Part shown: one piece after another, positions 27,089-40,100 of the stretch | Layout of the letters: every line of letters starts with the position of its first letter | How positions within the stretch are numbered: the stretch's first letter is position 1 | Assembly: GCA_963844845.1 (NCBI GenBank) | Contig: CAWJPW010000010.1 | Location: forward strand, 248,001-312,000 | Reading direction: 5' to 3' | Origin: CAWJPW01 sp963844845 | GTDB lineage: Bacteria > Acidobacteriota > Thermoanaerobaculia > Thermoanaerobaculales > Sulfomarinibacteraceae | Length of the DNA stretch: 64,000 nt | The notes under the pieces: generated by a model | Told to the model about the DNA's origin: nothing | Seen by the model: the letters and a program-made list of their open reading frames with translations, nothing else | Database searches by the model: none | Position numbers and translations under genes: made by a program

Positions 27089-27580
27089 TCAGAGACCGTC
27101 GGCGAGCCCGTGACGCCGGTGCCACGCCGCGATGGACTCCTCCGGGTAGCGCGGGAAGCGCTGCTCGCCTTCGCCCGTGGGAACCTCGACCCAAGGCGCC
27201 TTGTAGTCGAGCATGATGTGGACCCGTTCAGGTGGCTCCGGCAGCGGCGTGTCGATGGCCGACGCAAAAGGGTGCACCAGCTCCGGCCACCGCGGGTCGG
27301 ACACCCACAGCGCACACCCGCAACGCGAGCAGAAGTGCCGGCGACCCTCGCTCAGGCCACTGCCGCCCGACTCGGTTCGCTCGGCCTGGACCCGGTAGAC
27401 AGCGACGTGTTCCTCGCCCTCCACCGACAGCGTCCCGGCATCACCCATGATGTTGATCGCGTACCCCCCGCCGCCCGCGGTCTTGCGGCAGATCGAGCAG
27501 TAGCAGCGCATGAACGGGTAGGGCGTCGTGGAGTCGAGACTGAAGCACACCGCCCGGCAGTGACACGACCCTTCCAATCT
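27089..27580 (-). CDS. GFA-family zinc protein (glutathione-dependent formaldehyde-activating-like)
   Basis: 163 residues from the ATG at 27580, which has GGGGAGG 6 nt upstream. The zinc cysteines are all present: GSCHCRAVCF, RCYCSICRKT and CSRCGCALW. Named for Paracoccus Gfa, most members have no proven formaldehyde activity and are simply small cytoplasmic CxCxxCxF zinc-fold proteins (DUF636-like). The C-terminal third (DYKAPWVEVPTGEGEQRFPRYPE) is typical of the family. The gene lies 75 nt upstream of the RNase HII-like gene start region on the same strand and may form a unit with it. Confidence 0.88.
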   Translation of the reverse strand, partial: RLEGSCHCRAVCFSLDSTTPYPFMRCYCSICRKTAGGGGYAINIMGDAGTLSVEGEEHVAVYRVQAERTESGGSGLSEGRRHFCSRCGCALWVSDPRWPELVHPFASAIDTPLPEPPERVHIMLDYKAPWVEVPTGEGEQRFPRYPEESIAAWHRRHGLADGL

Positions 27581-28114
27581 CATCGTGGACCTCCCCGCGG
27601 CCTCGTCCGGGGGCCGCGACTCGAGCAACCGCGAGCCGCCCTGCGTCCATCCACTTCGGCCGCCATCGGGGGTTCACAGCGCCTCTGAACCCTTCATACA
27701 GAGAACCAGTATAGAAATTTTCTTTCATTAAGTAGCTCGGATCACGCACCTTGCAGCATCTGGCGCAGAGATTTTCAATCTCATCTATTGACGCGACCAG
27801 AGAGCGATGCTATCAATGAACCTACGAAGCCCAAACGGCTCGGATCACTTTTAGTCTACCCGTCGGCGCCCCTCGGGGAGCTCTGCCGGGCAAGGGAAGA
27901 TTGTCTCGGTCATTAGAGGAAGAGGAGCGGTCGTGAGAACCATCGGAGAGCCCAGCGCCCCCCCGCCCGCCGTCGCGGCGAGCCCTGAACGTCCCCTCCT
28001 CCCCGCGCCAACCCACCGGCCGCCCACGGCTCTCGCGTCATGAGCGAACGACCGTTCTCGTCCCTCTCGCCAGGCCGTCAACTCCTTTTGCAGTCGACCC
28101 TCACAGGGGGACGT
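27581..28114. other. 534-bp intergenic region upstream of the giant-protein operon
   Basis: This is the longest gene-free stretch in the window. Bases about 27,695-27,830 are unusually AT-rich for this genome, including ATAGAAATTTTCTTTC and the promoter at 27,788-27,816. The rest is GC-rich leader. A possible 36-codon leader frame (GTG 27,933 behind GAAGAGGAG, stop TGA at 28,041-28,043) ends in an ATGA overlap with an ATG at 28,040 that is in frame with the giant protein; its product is a Pro/Ala-rich, low-complexity peptide, so it is not called as a gene. No tRNA or riboswitch fold was recognised. Confidence 0.6.
27788..27816 (+). promoter_or_regulatory. sigma70-type promoter of the 32-kb secreted-protein operon
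   Basis: TTGACG (27,788-27,793), a 17-nt spacer and TATCAA (27,811-27,816, in the context GCTATCAATG). This is the best -35/-10 pair in the AT-rich block upstream of the operon. The resulting leader of about 290 nt before the ATG at 28,115 is long for a simple gene. Confidence 0.5.
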
Positions 28115-31100
28115 ATGAGCGCCTCTCCGACCTCCGCTCCGTCAGTTCACGGCCCGAGCCACGCCCTCAGGCACCGGCTCCTCGGCCTCGTGATCGCGGC
28201 CGTCGCCGTGGCCGGCTCCGTATCGGCGGCGCCCGACATGATCGTGGCCGTCGCCGACTCGGCCGACCCGGTGAACGCCGGCGCCGCATTCTCCTACACG
28301 GTGACCGTCGAGAACCAGGGCGACACGGCGGCGAGCGTCGTCGCGGTGGCCACCAACCTGCCGACGGGTGTCACCGGGATCTCGGTGGGCCCCACTGCCG
28401 ACTGGAGCTGCTCACCCTCCGGCAACACCGTCTCCTGCAGCTACACGGCCAATAGTGGGAGCTTCGCCGCCGGCGGCTCGTCGAGCATCGTCATCGCCGT
28501 GACCGCCCCAGCCGACCCCCCCTCGCCTTTCACGATCACCGCCAATGCAACCGTCTCGACCACCACCGCCGAGTCCGACACCACCAACAACGACGCCTCC
28601 GAGACCACCACCCTCACGCCCGAGGCGGACCTGTCGGTGACCAAGACCGACTCTCCCGATCCCGTTGACGCAGGCGCCACCCTCACCTACTCCGTCACGG
28701 TCCACAACGCCGGCCCGAGCACTGCGCAGAGCCTCTCGCTGAGCGACAACCTCCCCGACAGCGTGACCTACGTATCGGCGACGGGTACAGGCTGGACGTG
28801 CACCGGTACCGATCCCGTCGTGTGCACCCGCAGCTCGCTCGCCCCGGGCGGGGATGCTCCGACCATCACCATCACCGTGACCGCCCCCGACGACCCCCCC
28901 TCACCGTTCACGATCACCAACACCGCCTCGGTGTCGTCCGCCACCGACGATCCGGCCGCCGGCAACGACTCCACCGGGAACGTCACCACGACGGTGACGC
29001 CGGTGGCCGACCTGTCGGTGACCAAGAGCGACTCCGCCGACCCGGTGGACGCCGCCACCGACTTCTCCTACACCCTCGCGGTGCACAACGCCGGCCCGAG
29101 CACGGCCGTCAACGTCGTGGTCGAGGATGACCTGCCGACCGGCGTCACTTACGTGAGCAAGTCGGGTACCGGATGGACCTGCACCCCGGCGGGCGGCGTC
29201 GGCGGCACCGTCGACTGCACGCTCGCGAGCCTGGCCCCCGGTGGCGACTCGTCGGTAACGATCACCGTCAACGCGCCCGACGACGGGGGAACCATCACCA
29301 ACTCGGCGACCGTCTCCGCGGACACCGTCGACCGCACCGGCGGCAACGACTCGGCATCCGAGGACACCGAGGTCAACTGGGTCTCCGACCTCGTGGTGAC
29401 CAAGACCGATGGGGTCACAAGCGTCGTCCCCGGCACCCCGATCAGCTACACGCTAACGGTCACCAACGACGGCCCGAGCCAGGTCACCGGGGCCACCGTC
29501 AGCGACAGCTTCAGCGAGCTCCTGGGCGTGCGCTGGACCTGTGCCGTGACAGGCACGGGCAGCTGCGGCGTCCCGAGCGGCCGCGGCGACCTCGACGCGT
29601 CGCTCGACCTCGACAAGAACGCGGTGGCCACCTTCACCGTCAGCGGATGGGTGGCCCCCGATGCCGCCGGCACGCCCTGCTCGAGCGCTCCCGAGAGCTC
29701 CTGCCTGGTCAACAGCGCCAGCGCCGCGGTTCCGTCGGGCTGGAGCGATCACAACTCCGGCAACAACACCGGAACGGACGACGACACCGTCCTCACGCCC
29801 TCCGCCAACCTCTTCATCGACAAGCACAACGAGGACATCGCCCTGGGCACCCCGCTGGACGAGGTGGGCCCCGGCCAGTCGTTCCAGTACGTCCTGCACG
29901 TCGGCAGCCGCGGCCCCAGCACCCTCGCCAACATCGGCCTCAGCGACACGTTCCCCTCCGTGCTCGGCGGCCATCCGACGCACTGCGCCGGCAACACCGA
30001 GTACCCGTGCTGGCAGTGCGTCCCCGCCCCCCCGCTCACCTTCCGCGAGGCCAAGCAGACCGATGACAGCACCGGGCTCGAAGGAGTCCGGGCGGCGGCG
30101 GCGAGCCCCGACGGCAAGCACGTCTACGCCGTCGGCGGCGCCGGCAACCAGGTGGTGACCCTCACCCGGACGCTGACGCACTCGACGCCCTCCGACACCT
30201 TCGGCCACCTCGACGTCACAGATGCCGACAACGTGACGAGCCCGACCTCGGTGGCAGTGAGCCTCGACGGCATGAATGTCTACGTCACGGCCTCCAGTAC
30301 CGATGGCTCCACCGGCTCGGTGGTGAAGTTCACTCGCAACCCCGCCACCGGAGCGCTCTCCGCACCCATCACGTACACTCTCCCCGGCGCCCGCGACATC
30401 GTGGTGAGCGCCGACGGCCTCCATGCCTATGTCGCCGTCCGCACATCCTCCGCCGGCTCCATCGCCGCCTTCAGCCGCAACCCCGCCGACGGCACGCTCT
30501 CGCCCCTCTCGCCGGCCTCCTACACCCTCGCCGGAGCCACAGCCGTGCTCCTCAGCAGCGCCGGAGACAGCGTCTACGCGACATCCTCCAGCGCCGGCTC
30601 GGTGACCCGATGGACCCGCGACCCGGCCACCGGGGCACTCTCCGGAGCCGCCACCACCTCCGGCCTCGCCGGTGCGGCGGCCCTTGCCCTCAGCCCCGAC
30701 GGCGCCAACCTCTACGCCGCCGGCTCCAACTCGGTGTACACGCTCGACCGAAGCACCTCCAACGGCGCCCTTTCCGGACTGGTCACGATCACCGACGGCG
30801 ACGACGGCGGGAACGTGGACGGGCTCGCCGGCGCCAGCGGTGTGGTGGTTACCCAGGACGGTCGCCTGGTGGTCGTGGCCGGCTCCGGCGACGGCGCCCT
30901 GGCGGTGCTCGACCGTGACACGGCCACCGGCGCGCTCGCCTTCTCAGCGACGATCACGCGCCCGGCGACGCTGGCAGGGGTCACTGGCCTTGCGGCGACG
31001 CCGGACGGAGCTCACCTGCTTTCCGCAGCGCCCACCAACTCGGCGCTCTCGGTGTACGCGGTCACCGCCGGTGCCGGGTGCCCCACCCCCAGCTCGGACG

Positions 31101-34100
31101 GCGGGCCCTCGCTCGATGCCAGCATCACGGTGCCGGCCAACGGCTCGCTGGACTTCTACGTCTACACAACGCTCTCCCCCGCAGCCGCGGTGAGCCTGTC
31201 CAACACGGCCACCGTGACCGCTCCGGGCGACGCCGACCCCGACACCAGCGACAACAGCTCCACCGACACCGACCCGGTGACCCTCGCCACCAACCTCGTC
31301 GTCACCAACAGCGCGAGCGGCGGTGCCGCCGTGCCAGGCAGTACCTACGGATACACCATCGTGGCGTCGAACCAAGGTGACCAGCAGGCCGCAGGCTCGA
31401 CGATCACCGACACCTTCCCGATCTACGACGGATCCTCGGTGACTGCGGGCTTCACCGGCACCGTCAGCTGGCACTGCACCGCTACGGGCGGCGCCTGCTG
31501 CACCGCCGGTGGCGCTCCGTGCACCGGCGTCGACGGCACCGGGCCCATCAACCGGCAGGTGGACCTGCCACCCACCGGCGCCGTGACGTTCACGGTGAGC
31601 GGTTCACTCGACCCCGCGTCCACCGGCGACCTCGTCAACAGCGCCGAGGTGGCCACCCCCTCGGGTATCGGCGAGCTCACCCCCGCCGACAACACCGCGA
31701 CGCACACCATCACCGTCACACCCACCGGAGATCTCTCGGTACAGAAGGTCCATGCCCCCTTCGAGGCGGGTGTCGACACCACCGTCACCTACACCATCAC
31801 CGCCCACAACAACGGCCCCTCGACGGCAGTGGGCGAGACCGTCAGCGACCCCTTCCCCATCTTCGACGGGTCATCGGTGATCGCGGGCTTCACCTCCGGG
31901 ACCGTCAGCTGGACCTGTGCCGCCACGGGCGGCGGCTGCTGCACCTCGGGCGGCGCCTGCACCGTGCCGTCGCCGGTCACCGGGGACGCCCTCGGCCAGC
32001 AGGTCGATTTGCCCCCGGGGGCCAGCGTCGTGTTCACCGTCACCGGCACGGTGGAGGCCGACCCCACCGCGGCCGTCCTCACCAACACCGCCACTGTCGG
32101 CCACGCCAGCGTCACCGACGCGGTGCTGGTGAACAACACCGCCACCGACGCGGTGGTTCTCAAGCAGAGTGTCGACCTCGCCATCACGGTGGACGACGGC
32201 ACCACCTCGGCCACTCCTGGCGAGGACGTCCTCTACACCGTGCAGGTGAGCAACTCCGGCCCCAACGACGCCATCCAGGCCAACGTCGAGGACGTCTTCC
32301 CCGACGACCTCACCAACGTACGGTGGACCTGCTCTGCGGTGTCCCCGGTCCCCGGCGACCTCACCTTCCGCTCGGCGGATCGGCGTCTCGGTGCCCTCGA
32401 CGGTGCTGACGCGGTGGCGGTCAGCCCCGACGGCAAGCAGGTCTACGTCGCCGCCGGCGGCGCCGACGCGGTGGCGGTGTATGCGCGTGAAACCACCATC
32501 GGCCCTTACTTCGGCCAGCTCGCCTTCCTCGAGGCCGAGGTGGACGGCGTCAACGACTCCACGGACGTCGGCCTCACGGTGGCCGGGCTGCACGCCCCGT
32601 CGTCGGTCGTGCTCAGCCCCGACGGGCGGCACGTCTACCTCACGGCCGTGGACAACAGCGATACCGCCAGCCCCAAGGCCACCGTGGTGACCTTCAGCCG
32701 CGACCTCAACAGCGGCCTCCTCAGCTACGTCGAGACCGAGACCGACGGCGTCGACGATCCCGGCGACGGCGGCGGCCCGGTGACCGGCATGGCAGGAGCG
32801 GAGGGCGTGACGGTGAGCCCGGACGGCAAGCACGTCTACGTCGCTGGTGGAGCCGGTCACGCAGTGGCGATCTTCGCCCGCGACACCTCCACCGGCCGCC
32901 TCAGCTTCGTGGACGCCGCCGCCGACACCGGCTTCGAGGTGCGTTCGGTGGCGGCCAGCCCCGACGGCCACCAGGTCTACGCCACCAGCGGCGACAGCCT
33001 CGTGGCCTACGCGCGGGACGTCGACCCGGCATCGCCCGGCTACGGCACCCTGACCGTCGTCGACTCCGAAGACAACGGCAGCGGCGGGGTCGACGGTCTC
33101 GCTGACGCCAGCGCCGTGATCCTCAGCCCCGACGGCCACCACGTCTACGTCGCCGGCACCGGCGACAGCTCCATCGCAGTCTTCGTACGCGCCGGCGACG
33201 GCACCGTCACCTACGCCGGCAAGGTCACCGACGGCGACGGCCCCACCGACGGTATCGCCGGCGTCACCGGCCTCGCGATCGCTCCGGACGGCGAGCACCT
33301 CGTCGCCGCCGGCACCGCCGACGCCGGCGGCACGCTTGCCGTGTTCCGTCGGGTGAAGGCGAGTGGCCTGCTGAGCTTCCAGGAGCTCCACCAGAACGGT
33401 CTTCCGCCCAGTCCGGAGGTTCCCGCCGACGGTCTCGCCGGAGTCCGCGGCGTCGCGGTGACACCCGACGGGCGCCACGTGCTCACTGCCGCTGTGACCG
33501 ACAACGCCCTCGACTCCTTCGAGCGCCGCGCCCCCGACCCCAACCTCCTCTTCCTCGAGGCCGAGACCGACGGCGTCGACGGCGTCGATGGGCTCTTCGG
33601 CGCCCGTTCGGTGGCGGTGAACCCCGGCACCGGCGGCAAGTGGGTGTACGCGGTGGGTTACGGTGAGAACGCGCTGGCCGTGTTCGCACGCGACGCCGGC
33701 AAGGGCGCCACACCCGACACCCGCGGGCTGCATCTCGTCTTCAAACAGGCCTACAAAAACGGTGTCGCCGGCATCACCGGGCTCAACGGACCGGCGGCGG
33801 TCCTGGCCAGCCCCGACGGCGGCCACGTCTACGTCGCCTCCGAGACCGGCAACTCCCTGGCGGTGTTCCGCCAGAACGTCGACGGGACGCTCACCGAGCT
33901 GCAGACACTCACGGACGGCTCGGCCGGCGTCGACGGCCTCTCGGGAGCCGCCGCCCTCGCCTTCGACCCCAGCGGCGAGTACCTCTACGCCGCCGGTCAG
34001 TACGAGGACTCGGTGGCGACCTTCCGGCGCGTCACCAGCTCGGCGAGCCCCGACTACGGCAAGCTCACCTACCTCGGCAAGCAGACCAACGGCGTCGACG

Positions 34101-37100
34101 GCGTGAGCGGGCTCGACGGCGTCGTCGGCCTTGCGGTCGCCGACGACGGCCGTCACCTGGTGGCGGTGAGCCGCGTGGATGACGCGGCGGTGGTCTTCCA
34201 GCGCAACACCTCCCTCGACGACGCGCCGTGCTCGCCCAGCGCTGCGCCCGTGTGCGGCCGGCTGCGTTACATCCAGACGGTAACGAACGGGTCCGGAGGC
34301 GCCGACGGCCTCGACCAGGCCATGGCCGTGGCGATCAGCCCCGACGGCGATCACGTGTACGTGGCCGGTGCGAATCAGGACGCGCTCGTCGCCTTCCGCC
34401 GCAACACCGATCCCTCGAGCGCCAACTTCGGCCGCCTCAGCTTCATGACGGTGTACATGAGCGGCGTCGACGGCGTCACCGGCCTCGACGGCGCCCGCGC
34501 CGTCACCTTGAGCCCCGACGGCCGCTACGTGTACGTCGCCGCCGAGTTCGACAACGCCCTCACCGCCTTCGAGAGGGTCACCGATGTGACCAGCCCAACC
34601 TACGGCGCCCTGTCGCTCTTCGAGGTGCGGCGCGACGGGGCCGACGGCGTCGATGGTCTCAACCAGGCCTACAGCGTGGCGGCCAGCCGCGACGGCCGCG
34701 ACGTGTACGTGGTCGGCCTCGGCGACAACGCGCTGGCGGCTTTCCAACGCCGCTCCGGCTCGAGCTGCACCGCCAGCGGCTCCGGCAACGTGTTCGACAC
34801 GGTCGACGTAGCCTTCGCGGGCACCGTGACCTACACGGTGCAGGCGACTCTGCGCCCGGGCGCCCGCGGCGTACCCTGCCCGGGCGACCCGAGCCAGCAG
34901 TGTCTGGTGGACACGGCGACGGCCACGCAGCGCACGGGCGACGTCGACACCGATCCGAGCGACAACACCGACACCGACGACGACACCGTGCTGGTTCCCC
35001 GCGCCGACCTGGGCGTGGTCAAGAGTGACAGCATCGACACCGTGGTGACCGGCGACACGGCCTCCTACACGATCACGGTGCAAAACGCCGGCCCCAGCAA
35101 CGCCACCAACGACCCCACCTGGCCCGAGCCGCTCTCGGCGGTGCTGGTGGACAGCTTCGGACCCGACTTCGACTCGGCCACCTGGACCTGCCTCGCGGTG
35201 GGTTCGGGCTCCCTGGACTTCCTCGAGGCCTACCGCGACGGCGTCGGCGCCACCGACCTCCTCGCCGGAGCCTCGGCGGTGGCCGTGGCGGTGGATCCCG
35301 ATGGCGGTGGACCGCTCACCGAGTACGTCTATGCCACCGCCATCAGTGACGGCGCCCTCACCATGTTCAAGCGGAACCGGACCACCGGTGCCCTCGAGGT
35401 GCTCCAGCAGATCACCAACGGTAGCGCCCTCGCCTCCGGCACGGTGACCGGGTTGCGCGGCGCCTCCGATGTCGAGGTGAGCCCCGACGGCATGTACCTG
35501 TACGTCACCGGCCAGGTGGACGACGCCCTGGTCGTCTTCAAGCTCGTGCCGGGCTCCGGCGATAACGCCAGCCTCGACCTCGTCGGGGTCCACGGCGGCC
35601 TTGACGAGGCCAACTCCGTTGCGATCAGCCCCGACGGTGCGACGGTCTACGTGACCAGCGCCAACGACGACTCCCTGCGGGCTTTCCAGACGGGCGCCGG
35701 CGGCGCCCTCACCCTCATCGACAGCGAGCATGACGGCGTCGACGACCCCTCCGACGGCGGCGACACCGTGGACGGCCTCGACGGGGCGAGCTCGGTGGTG
35801 GTGAGCCCCGACGGCGAGCACGTCTATGCCACCGGCGCGAACGACGGCGCGGTGGCGGTGTTCACCCGAGCCGGCGACGGCACCATCTCGTTCCTCGAGG
35901 TCAAGGGCTCCGGATCCAGCGCCGGGCTCGAGGGCGCACGCGCCCTCGCGTTCGACCCCACCGGCACCCACCTCTACGTCGCGGGCTCCGCATCCAACGC
36001 GGTCGTGGCACTACGCCGCACCACGACGCCCGGGCCCGACTTCGGCCGCCTCGTCCCCCTCTCCCCGCCCGCGCTCTACGTCGACGGCGTCGGCGGCGTC
36101 ACCGGGATCCGCAACCCCCGCGACCTGCTGGTGAGCCCCGACGGCCTCCACGTCTACGTCGCCGGCCAGGGCAGCGACTCGGTGGCCCTCTTCAACCGTG
36201 ACGCCGGAACCGGCCGCCTGAGCCTCATCGAGCTGCGCAGCAGCGGGACCGGCTCGGTGGAGGGCCTCAACGGCGTGGCCTCCCTGGCACTTTCGCCGGA
36301 CGGCTCGTCGCTGTACACCGCCGCGCTGGTGGACAGTGCGGTGGCGGTCTTCGCCCGCCCGGCGGACTCGAGCTGCCCGGCCTCGGGCAGCGGCGACCTC
36401 AACGTGCCGATCAACGTGGCCGCGCTCGGCCGCGTGGTGTTCACCGTCAACGCCCACGTTCGCGCCGGCGCCACCGGCAGCCCCTGCCTCGCCGACCCGG
36501 GCTCCATCTGCGTCAGCAACACCGCCACCGTTCTGACCACCCCGTCGGGCTCGCCCGGCGCCCTCGACCCCGAGTCGGGCAACGACGCCTCCACCGACGA
36601 GGACTTCCTGCGCCGCCGCGCCGACCTGTCGATCACCAAGAGTGACGGCTTCGTCGAGTACGACGGCCTCCTCGATCCCCTCGGCATGGCGCTGTCGCCG
36701 GCCGGCAACAACCTCTACGTGGCCGGCTCCGCCGACAGTGCGGTGGGGATCTTCCGGCGCAACTCCGCCACCGGGGCCCTCACCTTCCGTGCGGCGGTGC
36801 GCAACGGCGAGAACGGCGTCAGCGGTCTCGGTGGCGCCGCCGGGGTGGCAGTCAGCCCCGACGGCCGATCGGTCTACGTCGCCGCTCCCAACGACAACTC
36901 CCTGGTGGTCTTCACCCGCGACCCCGATCCCGCCTCCGGACTCCTTACCTTCCAGGAGGTCCAGACCAACGGCGTGGCCGGCGCTGCCGGCCTGCTTGGA
37001 GCCCGCGGTGTCGCCGTGAGCCCGGACGGGGCGCACGTCTACGTCACCGGACGCAACTCCAACGCCATCGCGGTCTTCAGCCGAACCACCTCAGGCGACG

Positions 37101-40100
37101 ATCGGGGCCGGCTCGTCTTCCGGCAGCTGGCCGTCAACGGCGCCGGCGGAGTGGTTGGCCTCATCGGCCCCACCGCCGTCGCCGTGTCCGCGGACGGCGC
37201 CACCGTCTACGCCGCCGCCCCGGGCTCCAGCTCGGTGGTCGCCTTCGCCCGCGACACCAACAGCGAATCGGGCCACTACGGAGAGCTCACCTTCCTGCAG
37301 CGGCTTCAGGACGGCAGCGGCGGGGCCGACGGCCTCGCCGGCGTCGCAGCACTCGCGCTCAGCCCAGACGGCACCTTCCTCTACGCCGCCGGGCGCAGCG
37401 ACGACAAGGTCGCGGTGTTTGCCCGCAGCACGTCGACCGGCATGCTCACCGCCCAGGCACCGGCCTCCTCACCGGGAGCGGCCGGCCTCCGCGTGAGCCC
37501 CGACGGCGCCCACGTGTACGTCAGCGATGCGGTGGGGAACGCCGTCCGTGTGTTCAGCCGCGACCTCGGCACCGGCGCCCTCACCGCGCACGGCGTGGTG
37601 GTCAACGGCGACGTCCAGGGCAGCCCGCCGGACCAGGTCGTGGTGCAGGGCCTCATCGGCGCCACGGTGGTCACCGTGAGCCCGGACGGCGCCGACGTCT
37701 ACGTTGCCGCGGTGGGCGACGACGCGGTCACCGCTTTCACCCGGACAACGGCACCATCGCCTCCCGAAGACTTCGGTCAGCTCGGCTTTGTCGCCACCTA
37801 TCTGGACGGGGGTGGAGGCGCCGCACCCGGCGACCCGGCAGGGGTTACGTACACCATCGTCGTGAGCAACGCCGGCCCCAGCGACGTGGTCAAGAACCCC
37901 GTCAGGGGCTGGCCCGGCGCAATGGTCGAGGACAGCTTCGCGGCGAGCTTCGAGAGCGTGAGCTGGACCTGCACGGCCGAGGGCGGCGCCTCGTGCGTCA
38001 GCCTCGGCACCGGCGATATCGACCAGGAGGTCAGCATTCCCGCGGGTGGCCGGGTCATTTACACGGCCGGCGGGGTGCTGCGGTCCGAGGCCACTGGCCG
38101 CCTGATCAACACCGCAACGGTGACCGCCCCTCCGGGCGTCATCGATCCAGACCTCGACAACAACTCCGCCACCGACGACGACACCGTGATGTCGCCGGTC
38201 TCCGACCTCGTGGTCAACAAGACCAGCGGCCCCGGGCCGATGGTCCCGGGCGCCGATGCCACCTACGTCATCACCGTGGCCAACACGGGTCCCAGCGTCG
38301 CCCCCGGCAACAGCATCTACGACCCCATGCCCGAAGCCTTCACCGACGTGTCCTGGTCATGCTTCGCGGTACCGCCTCCGGGCCTGCTCCAGGAGCTCGT
38401 CCAGCAGCCACTCGGCCTCGACGCGGTGACCGCCGCCACGCTGAGTCAGGACGGCCGCTTCGTCTACGCCGCCGGCACGAGCTTGGGCCTCGGCGCCGTG
38501 GCGGTGCTCCCCCGTGACACCCGCAGTGGGCTTCTCGGCGCACCCGTCCAGATCCTCAAGGACGGCGACGTCCAGGATGGCACCGTGCTCGTGGACGGGC
38601 TTGCCGGCGCTGCCGACCTCGTGGTGAGCTCCGACGACGCCTTCATCTACGTGGCCGGCAGCGGCGACGACGCCGTCGCCGTGCTCGCGCGCGACGCCGG
38701 TGACGGCACTCTGCTCTTCTCCAGCCTCGTCCGCGACGGCGTCGGAGCGGTCAACGGGATCGGCCAGGCCAGCGCCCTCGCCCTGAGCCCCGACGGCACC
38801 CATCTCTACGCCGCGGGCCCGGCCGACAACGCCGTGGCGACCTTCGCCCGGTCCTCCGGCACCGGGGCCCTGACCTTCGTGCAGTTCAACCAGGACGCCT
38901 CGCTGCTCGGCACCAGCGACGTCGCCGTGACGCCTGACGGCAGCCACGTTCTCGCCACCGGCGGGGCCAGCGACAGCGTCGTCATCTTCAGCCGCAACGC
39001 CGGTACCGGGGCGCTCACTCGCGTGAGCGTCGTGACCGAGGGCGACGTGCAGATTCCCGACCCCTCGGACCCCGCGACCACGGTTACCGTCACCGGGCTC
39101 GCCGGTGCCGCCGCGCTCGCCGTGAGCCCGGACGGCTCCAGGGTCTGGGTGGCGGGCCCCGCCGACCAGGCGGTGGCCGCCTTCACGCGCAGCCCGAGCA
39201 CCGGCGCCCTCGCCTTCGACGGAGCGGTGGTTCAGGGCGACATCCAGCGGCTCGATCCCACCGACCCCGCGACCGAGGTCACCGCCGACGGCCTCGCCGC
39301 CATCTCGGACCTCGCCACCAGCCCCGACGGCCTGCAGGTCTACGTCGCCGGCACCGACGGCGCCGCCGACAGCGCGGTCAGCGTGTTCACGTGGCGCAAT
39401 GGGCAGCTCACCTTCCTGGCCAGCGAGGCCGACACCGGGGGTCTCCTCGGCGGCGGCAGGCTGACGGTCTCCGCTGACGGCCACCATCTCTACGCCGGTG
39501 GCGCCGCGCCCACCCCCCTCGCGTTCGGGCGCCTCCCCGGCTCGACGTGCGGGACCGGGAGCCCAGGGAGTCTCCTCGACGGCCTCGACCTGGTCCCCGG
39601 CGGCGTCGCCACGTACCGGGTGCGCGGTACCGTCCTCCCGGCGGCCACCGGCGACGTCACCAATACGGTGACGGTCAGCGCGGGGCGCACCGTGCGCGAT
39701 CCGGTGCTGGTCAACAACACCGCTTCCGATACCACCACGCTCATGCGCGACGCCGACGTCGAGGTCACCAAGGACGACGGCCTCACCGAGGCGGTCGCCG
39801 GCGAGTGGGTCACCTACACCGTCACCGTGACCAACCACGGACCCAGTGACGTACGCGGCCTCGCTCTGGACGACGAACCGCCCTTGTTCCCGGCATCCGC
39901 GGCCGGCTTCGCCAGCGGCTCGCTGAGCTGGGACTGCACCTCCCCCCACGTGCTCGAGCTCCTGCAGACGGTCTCCGGCTCCGACCCCGGAGCGGCCGCC
40001 CTGGCGGGCGCCCGCTGGACCGCGGTGAGCCCGGATGGGCGCAGCGTCTACGTCACCGGCCGCGACGCCGACGCGGTGACCGTCTTCCAGCGCGAGAGCA

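Noticed and set aside
31871..35971. 1,366-codon open frame on the minus strand inside the DUF11 giant
   Set aside because: It is a mirror of codon-phased GC-rich repeats: the product is His/Gly/Val/Ala-rich without any domain, while the + strand frame has clear domains.
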